64,000 bases of DNA, from positions 218,734-282,733 of the forward strand of contig SUZX01000001.1 in assembly GCA_015059735.1 (NCBI GenBank), read 5' to 3'. Position 1 is the stretch's first letter, and every line of letters begins with the position of its first letter. The translations under genes and the position numbers were made by a program. This document shows positions 46,816-56,500 of the stretch, in pieces. This stretch comes from Rikenellaceae bacterium. Lineage in GTDB: Bacteria > Bacteroidota > Bacteroidia > Bacteroidales > Rikenellaceae. The notes under the pieces were generated by a model. It was not told the DNA's origin. It saw only the letters and a list, made by a program, of their open reading frames with translations, and did no database searches.

Positions 46816-49776
46816 TTAGAATATGAGTTTTACGCCAAAAGTAAATGTTCGCGGTACAGGATATGCTCCGTAATCCAATCCATCACCTCCGCTATATACT
46901 TCGGGATCCATACCTTTGTACTTGGTGATGGTGAAGAGATCTTGTGCACTTACCGAGAGGTGTATTTCGGCAAAGCGGGAGATGCGGCGAGGTATCATGT
47001 AAGAGAAAGTGATATTTTTCAACTTGAAGAACGAGGCATCCTCCAACCAAAAGTCCGAATTAGCATAACTCTTATTATCAGAGTTTTTTACGCTCGGATA
47101 TTTTGCTTTGCTCTTGTCCTTGACATAGTCCCAGCCGTGAAAATAGGCATCACGAAGGGTTATAAAGCGTGAAACACCGCTCATCGAGGCGGTTGTAAAG
47201 CGACTCATATTCAATCTATCCATACCAAAAGCCCCATTGAAGAAAAGGTTAAGCGATAGCCCTCGCCACGACACGGTATTGTTCCAACCGAGAGTCCATT
47301 TTGGCGTTGCCTGTCCCTTTATTACAAGGTCGGATGATGTCGGTGTTATGGTCGTCGAGCCATCAGCCTTGCGATAAAGGTTTGCTCCATTCTTGTCAAA
47401 CCCTACCCAATCATAGAGATAGAATGAGCCTAGCGGATAGTTTGGTTTCATTATCTGCATCGCACCTCCGAGGTCGCTGTAATTGGAAGTAAGCACAAAA
47501 TCGTTGCCCGCCAAATCGACAATAGTATTCTTTATGTAGGTAGCATTTATCGAGGTTTCCCACTTAACTGCTTTATCCACTACGAAAGTGTTGAGCGACA
47601 ACTCGAAACCTGTATTATTAAGCGCACCTTGATTAACCCAGTAGGTGCCACCGCCGTTGTAGTAAGGTACCTGCTTTTGGAAGAGCAGATCGACCGTACT
47701 CTTCTTAAACCAATCGAATGAGAAGTTTATACCGTAGATTGTAAAGTCCAAACCAACATCATATTGTGTGGTCTTCTCCCATGTGAGGTCGGGAGTTGCG
47801 AAAGTATTCCCCCAATATCCCGTATATCCTGTCGAAGTACCCCAACCATATGAGGTAGCAGATAACATGCCGAGTGTATTGTACGCCGAGATACCCTCGT
47901 TGCCACTGACACCATAACTGGCACGAATTTTCAGATGCTCAACAACTTTCTGCTTCTTCATAAAGTTTTCTTGTGCAATATCCCATGCCACAGCTGCCGA
48001 AGGGAAGAAGCCCCAGCGATTGCCCTCTTGGAACTTTGAGGACCCATCGGCACGGAAAGCTGTCGTAACGAAGTAACGTTTCTTGTAGTCGTAGTTGATG
48101 CGCATAATGCCCGACAGCAATGAGGATTCGGTATATCCATTGCTTTCGCTGCGCACTGCTGCATTACCTACATCCCAATAGCCTACGCTTTCGTTATTTA
48201 GTCCCGAACCACTTATCGAGAGAGCCGTATCAATTACGCCGCTCATCTCCCATACCGCATTTGCCGAAATAGTGTGCCCATTGAATGTGCCACTGTATGC
48301 GAGATTGTTCGTATTTTGCCAATAGCGGTGCATTGCCGAGGAGTTCGACATCGAACTCGTTGCCCCGGGTGCAAGCTTGCTCGAAGAGAAAGCATATGAC
48401 GGCGAGTGATTGTAGTCATAGCCTCCCTGCACCGATAACGTAAGCCCCTTTGTAATCTTGAATAGGAAACGCATATTAGCATTGAGATTATAACCATATG
48501 AGTCACTATAATTCTCGGTCATCACCCCATACGGATTATATCCCGTGCCGATATTGTAAGGATCATTGTTGTAGATACCCGTAACCGGATCACGCAACTC
48601 CATCGTTGGCGAGAAGTTCAATACATGAAACCAATTGGGTGCGCCATTCTTTTGGTGAAGAATCGAGCCGTTCAATTTCGTCGAAATAGATAACCAACGC
48701 CTTACATCGGCATCTATGTTGGCACGAATACCATAGCGCATATATTTCGAGTTGATGGTTACTGCCTCTTGGTTGAGCAGATTACCCGAAACAAGGTAGC
48801 GGACACGCTTTGCTCCGCCCGAAATGCCGAGGTTGTAGTTGTGTGTTACAGCCGTACGAGTCATCAAATTAACCCAATCGATGCCCTTCTTACCGGTGCG
48901 GTATGCCTCTAAATCATTGTCAGTGATTGTACCTGCACCTTTAATATCATTTAATGCACAAGCATATTCGTACGGATTAAGCAGGTTGTAGTTTTTGCGA
49001 ACTTCGGATATGCCAACCTTTGCATCGAGCCACACCTGTGCTCTTCCTTTATTGCCGCCCTTAGTGGTTATCAGTACAACGCCATTAGCACCGCGTGAGC
49101 CATATACAGCTGTAGAGGAGGCGTCTTTCAGCACCTCCATTGATTGTATATCTTGTGGGTTCAAACCATCAAGACCGCTCGAAGAAATTATTCCGTCGAT
49201 AACATATAGAGGGTCACTACTCTTATTTATGGAGGTTGTACCACGAATGCGCACCTTTGCCGCTGCACCCGGCATGCCGCTTATGGTCGTAACCTCGACA
49301 CCCGAACTGCGTCCTTGCAAAATATCCGACACGTTTTTGACAGGTTGGGCGCTAAAATTACGGGCACCAACTGTTGAAACCGAACCGGTAAGGTCGCTCT
49401 TCTTAACCTCACCGTAGCCGATAACAATAACCTCATCAAGCTTTTGATTCTCTTCTTTCAATATAAAGTCGTAACGCAATTTCCCCTTAACGACTTTTCT
49501 TTCAATGGACTCAAACCCCATAAACGAGACGTTCAGCGTAGATCCGACGGGTACGGTTAGCGTGTATTTCCCTTCTCTGTCAGCGACAGCACCGATGGCA
49601 TTGTTCTCCACGACAAAGACGGTTGCTCCGGCGATCGCATCTCCACCCTCATCTTTGACAACACCATTGATTTTCACCTGCTCCTGTACTTGCCGTGTGG
49701 TAGGCTTGGCATCTGCACTACCCACGATGAGAGATAGTAGCCAAGTAATAATAAATAGGTATATACAGTTCCTCAT
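46816..49776 (-). CDS. SusC/RagA-family TonB-linked outer membrane protein
   Basis: Carboxypeptidase-D-like N-terminus (VKINGVVKDEGGDAIAGATVFV), plug KSDLTGSVSTVGARNF...VRIRGTTSINKSSDPLYVIDG, VLKDASSTAVYGSRGANGVVLITTK. Confidence 0.95.
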   Translation of the reverse strand: MRNCIYLFIITWLLSLIVGSADAKPTTRQVQEQVKINGVVKDEGGDAIAGATVFVVENNAIGAVADREGKYTLTVPVGSTLNVSFMGFESIERKVVKGKLRYDFILKEENQKLDEVIVIGYGEVKKSDLTGSVSTVGARNFSAQPVKNVSDILQGRSSGVEVTTISGMPGAAAKVRIRGTTSINKSSDPLYVIDGIISSSGLDGLNPQDIQSMEVLKDASSTAVYGSRGANGVVLITTKGGNKGRAQVWLDAKVGISEVRKNYNLLNPYEYACALNDIKGAGTITDNDLEAYRTGKKGIDWVNLMTRTAVTHNYNLGISGGAKRVRYLVSGNLLNQEAVTINSKYMRYGIRANIDADVRRWLSISTKLNGSILHQKNGAPNWFHVLNFSPTMELRDPVTGIYNNDPYNIGTGYNPYGVMTENYSDSYGYNLNANMRFLFKITKGLTLSVQGGYDYNHSPSYAFSSSKLAPGATSSMSNSSAMHRYWQNTNNLAYSGTFNGHTISANAVWEMSGVIDTALSISGSGLNNESVGYWDVGNAAVRSESNGYTESSLLSGIMRINYDYKKRYFVTTAFRADGSSKFQEGNRWGFFPSAAVAWDIAQENFMKKQKVVEHLKIRASYGVSGNEGISAYNTLGMLSATSYGWGTSTGYTGYWGNTFATPDLTWEKTTQYDVGLDFTIYGINFSFDWFKKSTVDLLFQKQVPYYNGGGTYWVNQGALNNTGFELSLNTFVVDKAVKWETSINATYIKNTIVDLAGNDFVLTSNYSDLGGAMQIMKPNYPLGSFYLYDWVGFDKNGANLYRKADGSTTITPTSSDLVIKGQATPKWTLGWNNTVSWRGLSLNLFFNGAFGMDRLNMSRFTTASMSGVSRFITLRDAYFHGWDYVKDKSKAKYPSVKNSDNKSYANSDFWLEDASFFKLKNITFSYMIPRRISRFAEIHLSVSAQDLFTITKYKGMDPEVYSGGDGLDYGAYPVPRTFTFGVKLIF

Positions 49777-50170
49777 ATATCAATTATCAATATGTAATAT
49801 TTTACGAATTTACTAATACAGAGGGGGAGAGTATTCTTTATAATCGCTCAATCGCCTTATTTGCCGGGTGAAATGACCTTTTATGGGGGTGAATGAATTA
49901 TTTGCTCATCATAAATGACAAAACTGGCTTATTGGTCCAAAAAGTAGATAAAATCGGAATCGCTCAAATTTTTTATTCTTCTTATATGGGATTTGGGAGA
50001 ATTAATCCTTATAATTTTCGAAGTTGATTATATATTGTGATGTGCTGTTGTTGAATGTGTTACAATCAAAAATCAAAATATGTTAATCGGCTAAACTGTT
50101 GATTGTTAGTGCATAATGTTTGGCGTGAAAAATATCTATTTTGGGTGTGTGATTATAATCTATAATTTTG

Positions 50171-50178
50171 TATATTTG
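50171..50178 (+). promoter_or_regulatory. -7 element (TATATTTG) upstream of the nitrilase gene
   Basis: TAnnTTTG match about 25 bp upstream of the 50199 ATG. Confidence 0.45.
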
Positions 50179-50198
50179 TCGATTGAAATTCACGACTA

Positions 50199-50951
50199 AT
50201 GATAGTAACCATTCTACAACGCGATATCAAATGGGCTGATCCGAAAACAAATGTTGAACGAATAGCCCAAGCCATCGACCGAAATTTGGGAGCCGATCTT
50301 TATGTGTTGCCAGAGATGTTTTCTACGGGTTTTTGTACTTCTCCGGAAGGAATTGCTGAAGGAATTGATAACAATACCTTGCAATGGATGCTCCGTAAAT
50401 CCGCACAGATTGATGCGGCGATTGCAGGCAGTGTGGCCGTTACCGATGGTGAACATTATTTCAACCGTTTTTATTTTGTGAAGCCGACGGGAGAGATTGT
50501 TTGGTACGACAAAAAGCACTTGTTTACTTATGGTGGCGAACATCAGCGTTTTACTGCGGGATCGGAACGTGTTGTTGTTGAGTGGCGCGGTGTAAGAATC
50601 TTATTAGAAGTATGCTACGATTTGCGTTTTCCGATATGGTCGCGCAATCGCGGCGACTATGATATGATACTCTATGTGGCAAGTTGGCCGACTCCGAGAG
50701 TGGCTGCATGGAGTGCGCTGTTGGTGGCGCGAGCCATCGAAAATCAATGTTATGTTGCTGGTGTTAATCGGGTGGGTGATGATCCTGCGTGCAATTATTG
50801 CGGAGGAAGTGCCATAATTGATCCGTATGGCAAAACAATCGCATCGTGCGCCGATAATACTGAATGTGAAGCTTCGGCAGAGATTAATATGGAGGAACTC
50901 GAAGCGTTCCGCCGAAAGTTTCCGGTGTTGAACGATGCCGATATAATATAA
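50199..50951 (+). CDS. Carbon-nitrogen hydrolase (nitrilase superfamily, YafV/omega-amidase-like)
   Basis: LPEMFSTGF (Glu), YDKKHLFTYGGE (Lys), LEVCYDLRFPIWSRN (Cys). Confidence 0.88.
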   Translation: MIVTILQRDIKWADPKTNVERIAQAIDRNLGADLYVLPEMFSTGFCTSPEGIAEGIDNNTLQWMLRKSAQIDAAIAGSVAVTDGEHYFNRFYFVKPTGEIVWYDKKHLFTYGGEHQRFTAGSERVVVEWRGVRILLEVCYDLRFPIWSRNRGDYDMILYVASWPTPRVAAWSALLVARAIENQCYVAGVNRVGDDPACNYCGGSAIIDPYGKTIASCADNTECEASAEINMEELEAFRRKFPVLNDADII

Positions 50952-50981
50952 ATGAAATTGACGATCCGAACTTGATAGATA

Positions 50982-52577
50982 ATGGAAAGAAAATTACTTT
51001 TGGGAGATGAGGCGATTGCGTTGGGTGCGATAGATGCCGGAATAAGCGGAGTTTATGCCTATCCCGGGACTCCCTCGACCGAGATCACAGAGTTTATTCA
51101 AACATATGCCCGTGAGGTACGCAGTCGTTGGTGTAGCAACGAAAAGACCGCGATGGAGGCCGCTCTCGGCATGTCGTATGCAGGAAAACGGGCTCTCGTG
51201 TGTATGAAGCATGTCGGCATGAATGTAGCAGCCGATGCCTTTGTCAATGCAGCCATTACGGGCGTAAACGGAGGCTTGGTGGTATTGGCGGCTGACGATC
51301 CCTCGATGCACTCTTCACAGAATGAGCAGGATTCGCGTTTCTATGGCAAATTTGCCATGATCCCTATTTTAGAGCCTTCGTCGCAGCAAGAGGCTTATGA
51401 TATGATGGCCTATGCGTTTGATCTTTCGGAACAGATGCGTGTGCCGGTATTGATGCGTGTCGTTACGCGTCTTGCCCACTCCCGCGCTGGTGTCAAACCC
51501 AAGACTCCGATTGCGCAGCAAGGTTTGAACCCCGAAACTGATCGTTCGCATTGGGTTTTACTGCCCGGGAATGCTCGCAAGCAATATGCCTCATTAGTAG
51601 CCAAACAGTCGGAGTTTATATCTTCGGCAGAAAATTCACCGTATAACAAAACGGTTGGTAATAATGGTAAAGCCAAACTCGGAGTGGTCGCCTGTGGAAT
51701 CGCTTATAACTATGTCATGGAGAATCTTGCCGACAACAACGAAGTTGCCGTGTTGAAGATTTCACAATACCCTCTACCCATAGAGCAGATCAAGGCGTTG
51801 GCCGCGCGTTGCGAGTCGCTGCTCATTGCCGAAGATGGGCAGCCGATCGTTGAGGAGTCGATTGCCGGAATTGTTGGCGGTGACTATTCTTTACAAGGAC
51901 GACTTACGGGGGCTTTACCACGCATGGGAGAGTTAACGCCGGATAATGTGGGTGAGGCTCTGGGAATTGAACTACCAATGCCGTATGTCGCAGCGCAGAA
52001 TGTGGTGGCACGTCCGCCTGCTTTGTGTCAAGGATGCGGACATCGCGATGTTTATAATGCGTTGAACCAAGTTGCAGCCGAATACCCCGACGCGCGAATT
52101 TTCGGTGATATCGGATGCTATACATTGGGAGCACTGCCTCCGTTCCGAGCCATAGATAGCTGTGTGGATATGGGGGCGTCGATTACGATGGCCAAAGGAG
52201 CAGCCGATGCCGGAGTTCATCCCGCGATTGCTGTTATCGGAGATTCGACCTTTACCCATTCAGGTATGACAGGCCTTCTCGATGCTGTAAATGACAACTC
52301 ACATATCACGGTCATCATATCGGACAATCTGACAACAGCCATGACCGGAGGGCAAGACTCGGCCGGCACCAACAAATTCGAAGCCATCTGTTTGGGCTTG
52401 GGTGTCGATCCAGAACATGTCAAAGTGGTAACACCGATTGCAAAAAACATGGAGGAGATCACCCGAATAATTCGCGAAGAGATCGAGTATAAAGGTGTTT
52501 CTGTGATTATTCCGCGCCGCGAGTGCATCCAAACCCTCAATCGTAAACTGCGCCAAAAAAAAGCCAATCAAGCATGA
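50982..52577 (+). CDS. iorA: Indolepyruvate ferredoxin oxidoreductase alpha subunit
   Basis: GDEAIALGAIDAGISGVYAYPGTPSTEITE; PPALCQGCGHRDVYNAL; TPP motif GDIGCYTLG...GDSTFTHSGMTGLLDAVND. Confidence 0.93.
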   Translation: MERKLLLGDEAIALGAIDAGISGVYAYPGTPSTEITEFIQTYAREVRSRWCSNEKTAMEAALGMSYAGKRALVCMKHVGMNVAADAFVNAAITGVNGGLVVLAADDPSMHSSQNEQDSRFYGKFAMIPILEPSSQQEAYDMMAYAFDLSEQMRVPVLMRVVTRLAHSRAGVKPKTPIAQQGLNPETDRSHWVLLPGNARKQYASLVAKQSEFISSAENSPYNKTVGNNGKAKLGVVACGIAYNYVMENLADNNEVAVLKISQYPLPIEQIKALAARCESLLIAEDGQPIVEESIAGIVGGDYSLQGRLTGALPRMGELTPDNVGEALGIELPMPYVAAQNVVARPPALCQGCGHRDVYNALNQVAAEYPDARIFGDIGCYTLGALPPFRAIDSCVDMGASITMAKGAADAGVHPAIAVIGDSTFTHSGMTGLLDAVNDNSHITVIISDNLTTAMTGGQDSAGTNKFEAICLGLGVDPEHVKVVTPIAKNMEEITRIIREEIEYKGVSVIIPRRECIQTLNRKLRQKKANQA

Positions 52578-53149
52578 AAAACGATATTATATTAGTGGGA
52601 GTCGGAGGACAAGGCATTCTCACCATCGCTACAATCATCGGAGATGCCGCAGCTGCAGCTGGCTTGTACCTCAAACAAGCAGAAGTGCATGGCATGAGTC
52701 AACGCGGAGGTGACGTACAATCCAACCTTCGATTATCGACCGAACCCATATATTCCGATTTGATTCGTCGGGGAGAGGCCGACATGATAATCTCGATGGA
52801 GCCGATGGAGGCTTTGCGATATATCGATTATCTGAATTGTAATGGACAGATCATTACCTCCTCCACTCCTTTTAAGAATATTCCCAACTATCCCAATGAG
52901 GAGACTTTGATGCAAGAATTGAAGAGCCTGCCGCATGTTACGGCTCAACCCATCGAGGAGATGGCAAAAGAAGGCAACTTTGCAAAGAGTGCTAATATCC
53001 TGTTGCTCGGCATGGCGGCCAAACACTTGAAAGTGCTATCAGCCGACCAACTGCGCCAAAGTATCCTCCGTCTGTTTGCGTCGAAAGGCCAAGCAGTGGT
53101 TGATGCCAATCTGCAAGCATTTGAGTTGGGAATTAAAGTGGCAGAGTAG
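52574..53149 (+). CDS. iorB: Indolepyruvate ferredoxin oxidoreductase beta subunit
   Basis: GVGGQGILTIATIIGDAA...KQAEVHGMSQRGGDVQSNLR. Confidence 0.93.
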   Translation: MKNDIILVGVGGQGILTIATIIGDAAAAAGLYLKQAEVHGMSQRGGDVQSNLRLSTEPIYSDLIRRGEADMIISMEPMEALRYIDYLNCNGQIITSSTPFKNIPNYPNEETLMQELKSLPHVTAQPIEEMAKEGNFAKSANILLLGMAAKHLKVLSADQLRQSILRLFASKGQAVVDANLQAFELGIKVAE

Positions 53150-53153
53150 AGTT

Positions 53154-54461
53154 ATGAAGATTTTTAGCGAAGAGTTGGTCGAGCAAGCTACCCAAGAGTT
53201 GCACATTGCTGATTTGGCGCATGCAACCATTGGCGAAGTGTTGTTGGTAGCACAATACCTCGAACAGAAAACCGGAATCCCATTTATCCGAATGGATCAG
53301 GGTTCCCCCGGGTTACCAGTCAATAGGTATGGTGTCGAGGCCGAAAAAGCGGCTCTCGACCGAGGTGTCGGCTCGCAATATCCCGCAGCTGCCGGTGTCC
53401 CTGAACTAAAAGTCGAGGCCTCACGCTTTATCAAGGCATTCCTCAATGTTGATATCTCGCCTCGTGCATGTGTCCCTACCGTAGGTAGTGTGGCTGGCTC
53501 TTACGGGTCATTCATCGCTTGCACACAGCGCATTCCCAATAAAAACAAGATACTCTTTATCGATCCCGGATTTCCGATTCAAAAATCGCAATTGCGCGTT
53601 ATCGGTGCAGAATGGGTAGAGTTCGACATTTATAAGTACAGGGGCGATGCTTTGCGTGCCAAACTTGAAGAGATGTTAGCCTCGGGAGATATTACCGCCA
53701 TTGTCTATTCCAATCCTAACAATCCTGCGTGGATCTGTTTGGAAGAGTGTGAATTGAAGATTATAGGTGAATTGGCTACCCTGTATGATGTTATCGTATT
53801 GGAGGATTTGGCCTATTTCTGTATGGATTTCCGTCGAGATTTGGGACATCCTTTCGAACCGCCTTATGCACCAACCGTAGCTCGTTATACTGATAACTAT
53901 ATCTTGATGTTGTCGTCGTCTAAAATATTCAGCTATGCCGGACAACGTATGGCGCTGATAGGTATCAGCGATAAGCTCTTCGATCGACACTATCCGGCTC
54001 TTGCCAAGCGTTATAACGATGCAGGTGTCTTCGGGCAAACGCTTATTGCTTCGATACTCTATATGATAACCTCTGGCTGCACAGCCTCGACACAATATGC
54101 TTATGCTGAGATGTTGCGACTTGCCACCGATGGTGAGATCAATTTCGTGGAGGATACACGCGAGTATGCTCGTCGAGCCGAGCGTATGAAACGCATCTTT
54201 ACGGAGAATGGTTTTCATATTGTGTATGATCACGATGTGACGCAACCCGTAGGTGATGGGTTCTTTTTCACAATCGGTTATGGAGACATGACGGGAGGAG
54301 AACTTCTGCGCGAATTATTATATTATGGTGTAAGCAGTATTTCGTTATCAACGACAGGCAGTGAGCAACAAGGAGTGAGAGCTTGTACCTCGCGCATGCG
54401 CGATGACCTATACGAAATCATGGAACAACGCATGCAAGCTTTTCATCAAGATCACAAATAA
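53154..54461 (+). CDS. Class I/II PLP-dependent aminotransferase (likely aromatic amino acid)
   Basis: SNPNNPAWICLEE, VLEDLAYFCMDFR, SSSKIFSYAGQRMALIG (PLP Lys); start at MKIFSEELVEQ. Confidence 0.88.
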   Translation: MKIFSEELVEQATQELHIADLAHATIGEVLLVAQYLEQKTGIPFIRMDQGSPGLPVNRYGVEAEKAALDRGVGSQYPAAAGVPELKVEASRFIKAFLNVDISPRACVPTVGSVAGSYGSFIACTQRIPNKNKILFIDPGFPIQKSQLRVIGAEWVEFDIYKYRGDALRAKLEEMLASGDITAIVYSNPNNPAWICLEECELKIIGELATLYDVIVLEDLAYFCMDFRRDLGHPFEPPYAPTVARYTDNYILMLSSSKIFSYAGQRMALIGISDKLFDRHYPALAKRYNDAGVFGQTLIASILYMITSGCTASTQYAYAEMLRLATDGEINFVEDTREYARRAERMKRIFTENGFHIVYDHDVTQPVGDGFFFTIGYGDMTGGELLRELLYYGVSSISLSTTGSEQQGVRACTSRMRDDLYEIMEQRMQAFHQDHK

Positions 54462-54507
54462 GCAATTATCAACCCAAAAGCATAAAATCAAATAAACAAT
54501 AATAGTT

Positions 54508-55812
54508 ATGATTTGGAATCCCGCCAAAGAGTGTATGAGTCGAGATGAGATGCACGCTTTGCAGAGCAAGCGTTTGCAGAAATTGGTGACTTATGTCTAT
54601 CATAACACTCCTTTCTATCGCAACAAAATGCAGGCAATGGACCTGTCGCCGGAAGACATCAAAAGTATCGATGATATCGTTAAACTTCCTTTCACAACTA
54701 AACAGGATCTGCGCGACAATTATCCCTACGGATTGCAAGCTGCTCCACTTTCGGAGATCGTGCGTGTGCATGCTTCGTCGGGTACTACGGGAAATCCTAC
54801 CATCGTGGGCTATACCCGTAAAGATTTGGCTGTGTGGTCGGAGGTGATGGCACGTTGTTTGACAGCCTATGGTGTTACCCGTGATGACACCTTCTCGGTA
54901 AGCTATGGTTACGGTCTCTTTACCGGTGGATTGGGCGCGCATTACGGAGTTGAGAATCTAGGTGCAACTGTAATTCCCACCTCAACGGGTAATACCGAAA
55001 AACATATCCGCTTGATCCGAGATTTGAAAATCAGCGGTATTGCCTGCACCCCCTCCTATGCACTTTATTTGGCTGAAACACTCGAAAAAATGGGGCTCAC
55101 TAAAAAGGATATCGGTTTGCGAATTGGTGCTTTTGGTGCCGAGCCTTGGACAGAAAACATGCGCCACGAAATCGAAGAACGACTTGGGCTTAAAGGATAT
55201 AATCTCTATGGATTGAGCGAGATTATGGGTCCGGGAGTCTCTTACGAGTGTGAAGCGCAAAATGGGGGCTCTCACGTTTGCGAAGACCATTTCTATCCCG
55301 AAATCATAAATCCCGAAACATTGGAGCAACTGCCATGTGGTCAGCAGGGCGAATTGGTGTTTACTACGCTCACCAAAGAGGGTATGCCGTTGTTGCGCTA
55401 TCGTACCAAAGATCTCTGCTCTTTGATCGAAGGTCCCTGCTCTTGCGGACGTACCTCAGTACGTATGGGACGCATCATGGGACGTAGCGACGATATGCTC
55501 ATTATTCGTGGAATCAATGTATTCCCCTCACAGGTGGAGAGTGTGATCCTCGAAATGAAAGAGTTCGAACCTCAATATATGCTTATTGTGGATCGTGTCA
55601 ACAATCTCGACACGCTGCAAGTGCAAGTGGAGGTACGTCGCGACTTCTTCAATGATGATATCGGCAGTATGCTTGCATTGAAAAAGAAATTAGCCGATAA
55701 ACTCAAAAGTGTATTATCGATTAGTGCCGATGTCAAACTAATGGAACCTAAAAGCATCGAGCGCAGTCAAGGAAAGGGTAAACACGTTATCGATAACCGA
55801 ATTTTGAAATAA
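54508..55812 (+). CDS. paaK: Phenylacetate-CoA ligase family protein
   Basis: HASSGTTGNPTIVGYT, YNLYGLSEIMGPGVSYEC, YRTKDLCSLIEGPCSCGRTSVRMGRIMGRSDDMLIIRGINVFPSQVE. Confidence 0.93.
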   Translation: MIWNPAKECMSRDEMHALQSKRLQKLVTYVYHNTPFYRNKMQAMDLSPEDIKSIDDIVKLPFTTKQDLRDNYPYGLQAAPLSEIVRVHASSGTTGNPTIVGYTRKDLAVWSEVMARCLTAYGVTRDDTFSVSYGYGLFTGGLGAHYGVENLGATVIPTSTGNTEKHIRLIRDLKISGIACTPSYALYLAETLEKMGLTKKDIGLRIGAFGAEPWTENMRHEIEERLGLKGYNLYGLSEIMGPGVSYECEAQNGGSHVCEDHFYPEIINPETLEQLPCGQQGELVFTTLTKEGMPLLRYRTKDLCSLIEGPCSCGRTSVRMGRIMGRSDDMLIIRGINVFPSQVESVILEMKEFEPQYMLIVDRVNNLDTLQVQVEVRRDFFNDDIGSMLALKKKLADKLKSVLSISADVKLMEPKSIERSQGKGKHVIDNRILK

Positions 55813-55825
55813 AAACCATACATAT

Positions 55826-56236
55826 ATGACTATCAAGCAACTATCGGTGTTTCTCGAAAACAAATCGGGACGCATCAACGAAGTGGCCAAAATTTTGGGC
55901 AAGAACCAAATCAACATGCACGCTTTCAGTATGGCCGAAACAACCGATTTCGGAATCCTTCGTTTGATTGTATCGGAGGTTGACAAAGCGGTTGAGGTTT
56001 TGCGCGAAGCAAATTTTGCCGTTATGCTTACCGATGTGGTCTGCATCAACTGCAACAATGTGGCAGGGGCGCTGTCATCCATACTTGACAAATTGACCGA
56101 GGCCGGAATTTTCATCGAGTATATGTATGCCTTTGCCGAGGGTGATCAAGCGAATATTGTCATTCGTCCGAGTAACATTGATAAATGCGTCGAAGTGCTC
56201 GGCAGTTGCGCCTGCAATGTGATGAATGAAATCTGA
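55826..56236 (+). CDS. ACT-domain protein (two ACT repeats)
   Basis: KQLSVFLENKSGRINEVAKILGKNQINMHAFSMAETTDFGILRLIV...; downstream of paaK. Confidence 0.85.
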   Translation: MTIKQLSVFLENKSGRINEVAKILGKNQINMHAFSMAETTDFGILRLIVSEVDKAVEVLREANFAVMLTDVVCINCNNVAGALSSILDKLTEAGIFIEYMYAFAEGDQANIVIRPSNIDKCVEVLGSCACNVMNEI

Positions 56237-56261
56237 TCGGATAGAATCCACATAAATTGTA

Positions 56262-56297
56262 CCCCCCAAAGTTGAAAACAAACAACTTTGGGGGTTA
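56262..56297 (+). terminator. Terminator after the ACT gene
   Basis: ACCCCCAAAGTTG-N-CAACTTTGGGGGTT. Confidence 0.8.
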
Positions 56298-56329
56298 CTT
56301 TATAACCACAACGCACCTGATGTCGGGTG

Positions 56330-56404
56330 TGGTAGCCCCACCGCGACTCGAACGCGGATTTAGGGTTTAGGAAACCCTCGTTCTATCCCTTGAACTATAA
56401 GGCC
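56330..56404 (-). tRNA. tRNA-Arg(CCT)
   Basis: Reverse complement GGCCTTATAGTTCAAGGGATAGAAC...AGGGT TTCCTAA ACCCT...GTTCGAGTC...CCA. Confidence 0.93.
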
Positions 56405-56500
56405 AAAAACGGTGCCCTCCGCAGAGAACACCGCAAATATACGAAAAATCCCGTTATCCGACAATATTATTCGAGACGTGGATTTTCCGATGTTTTTGGA

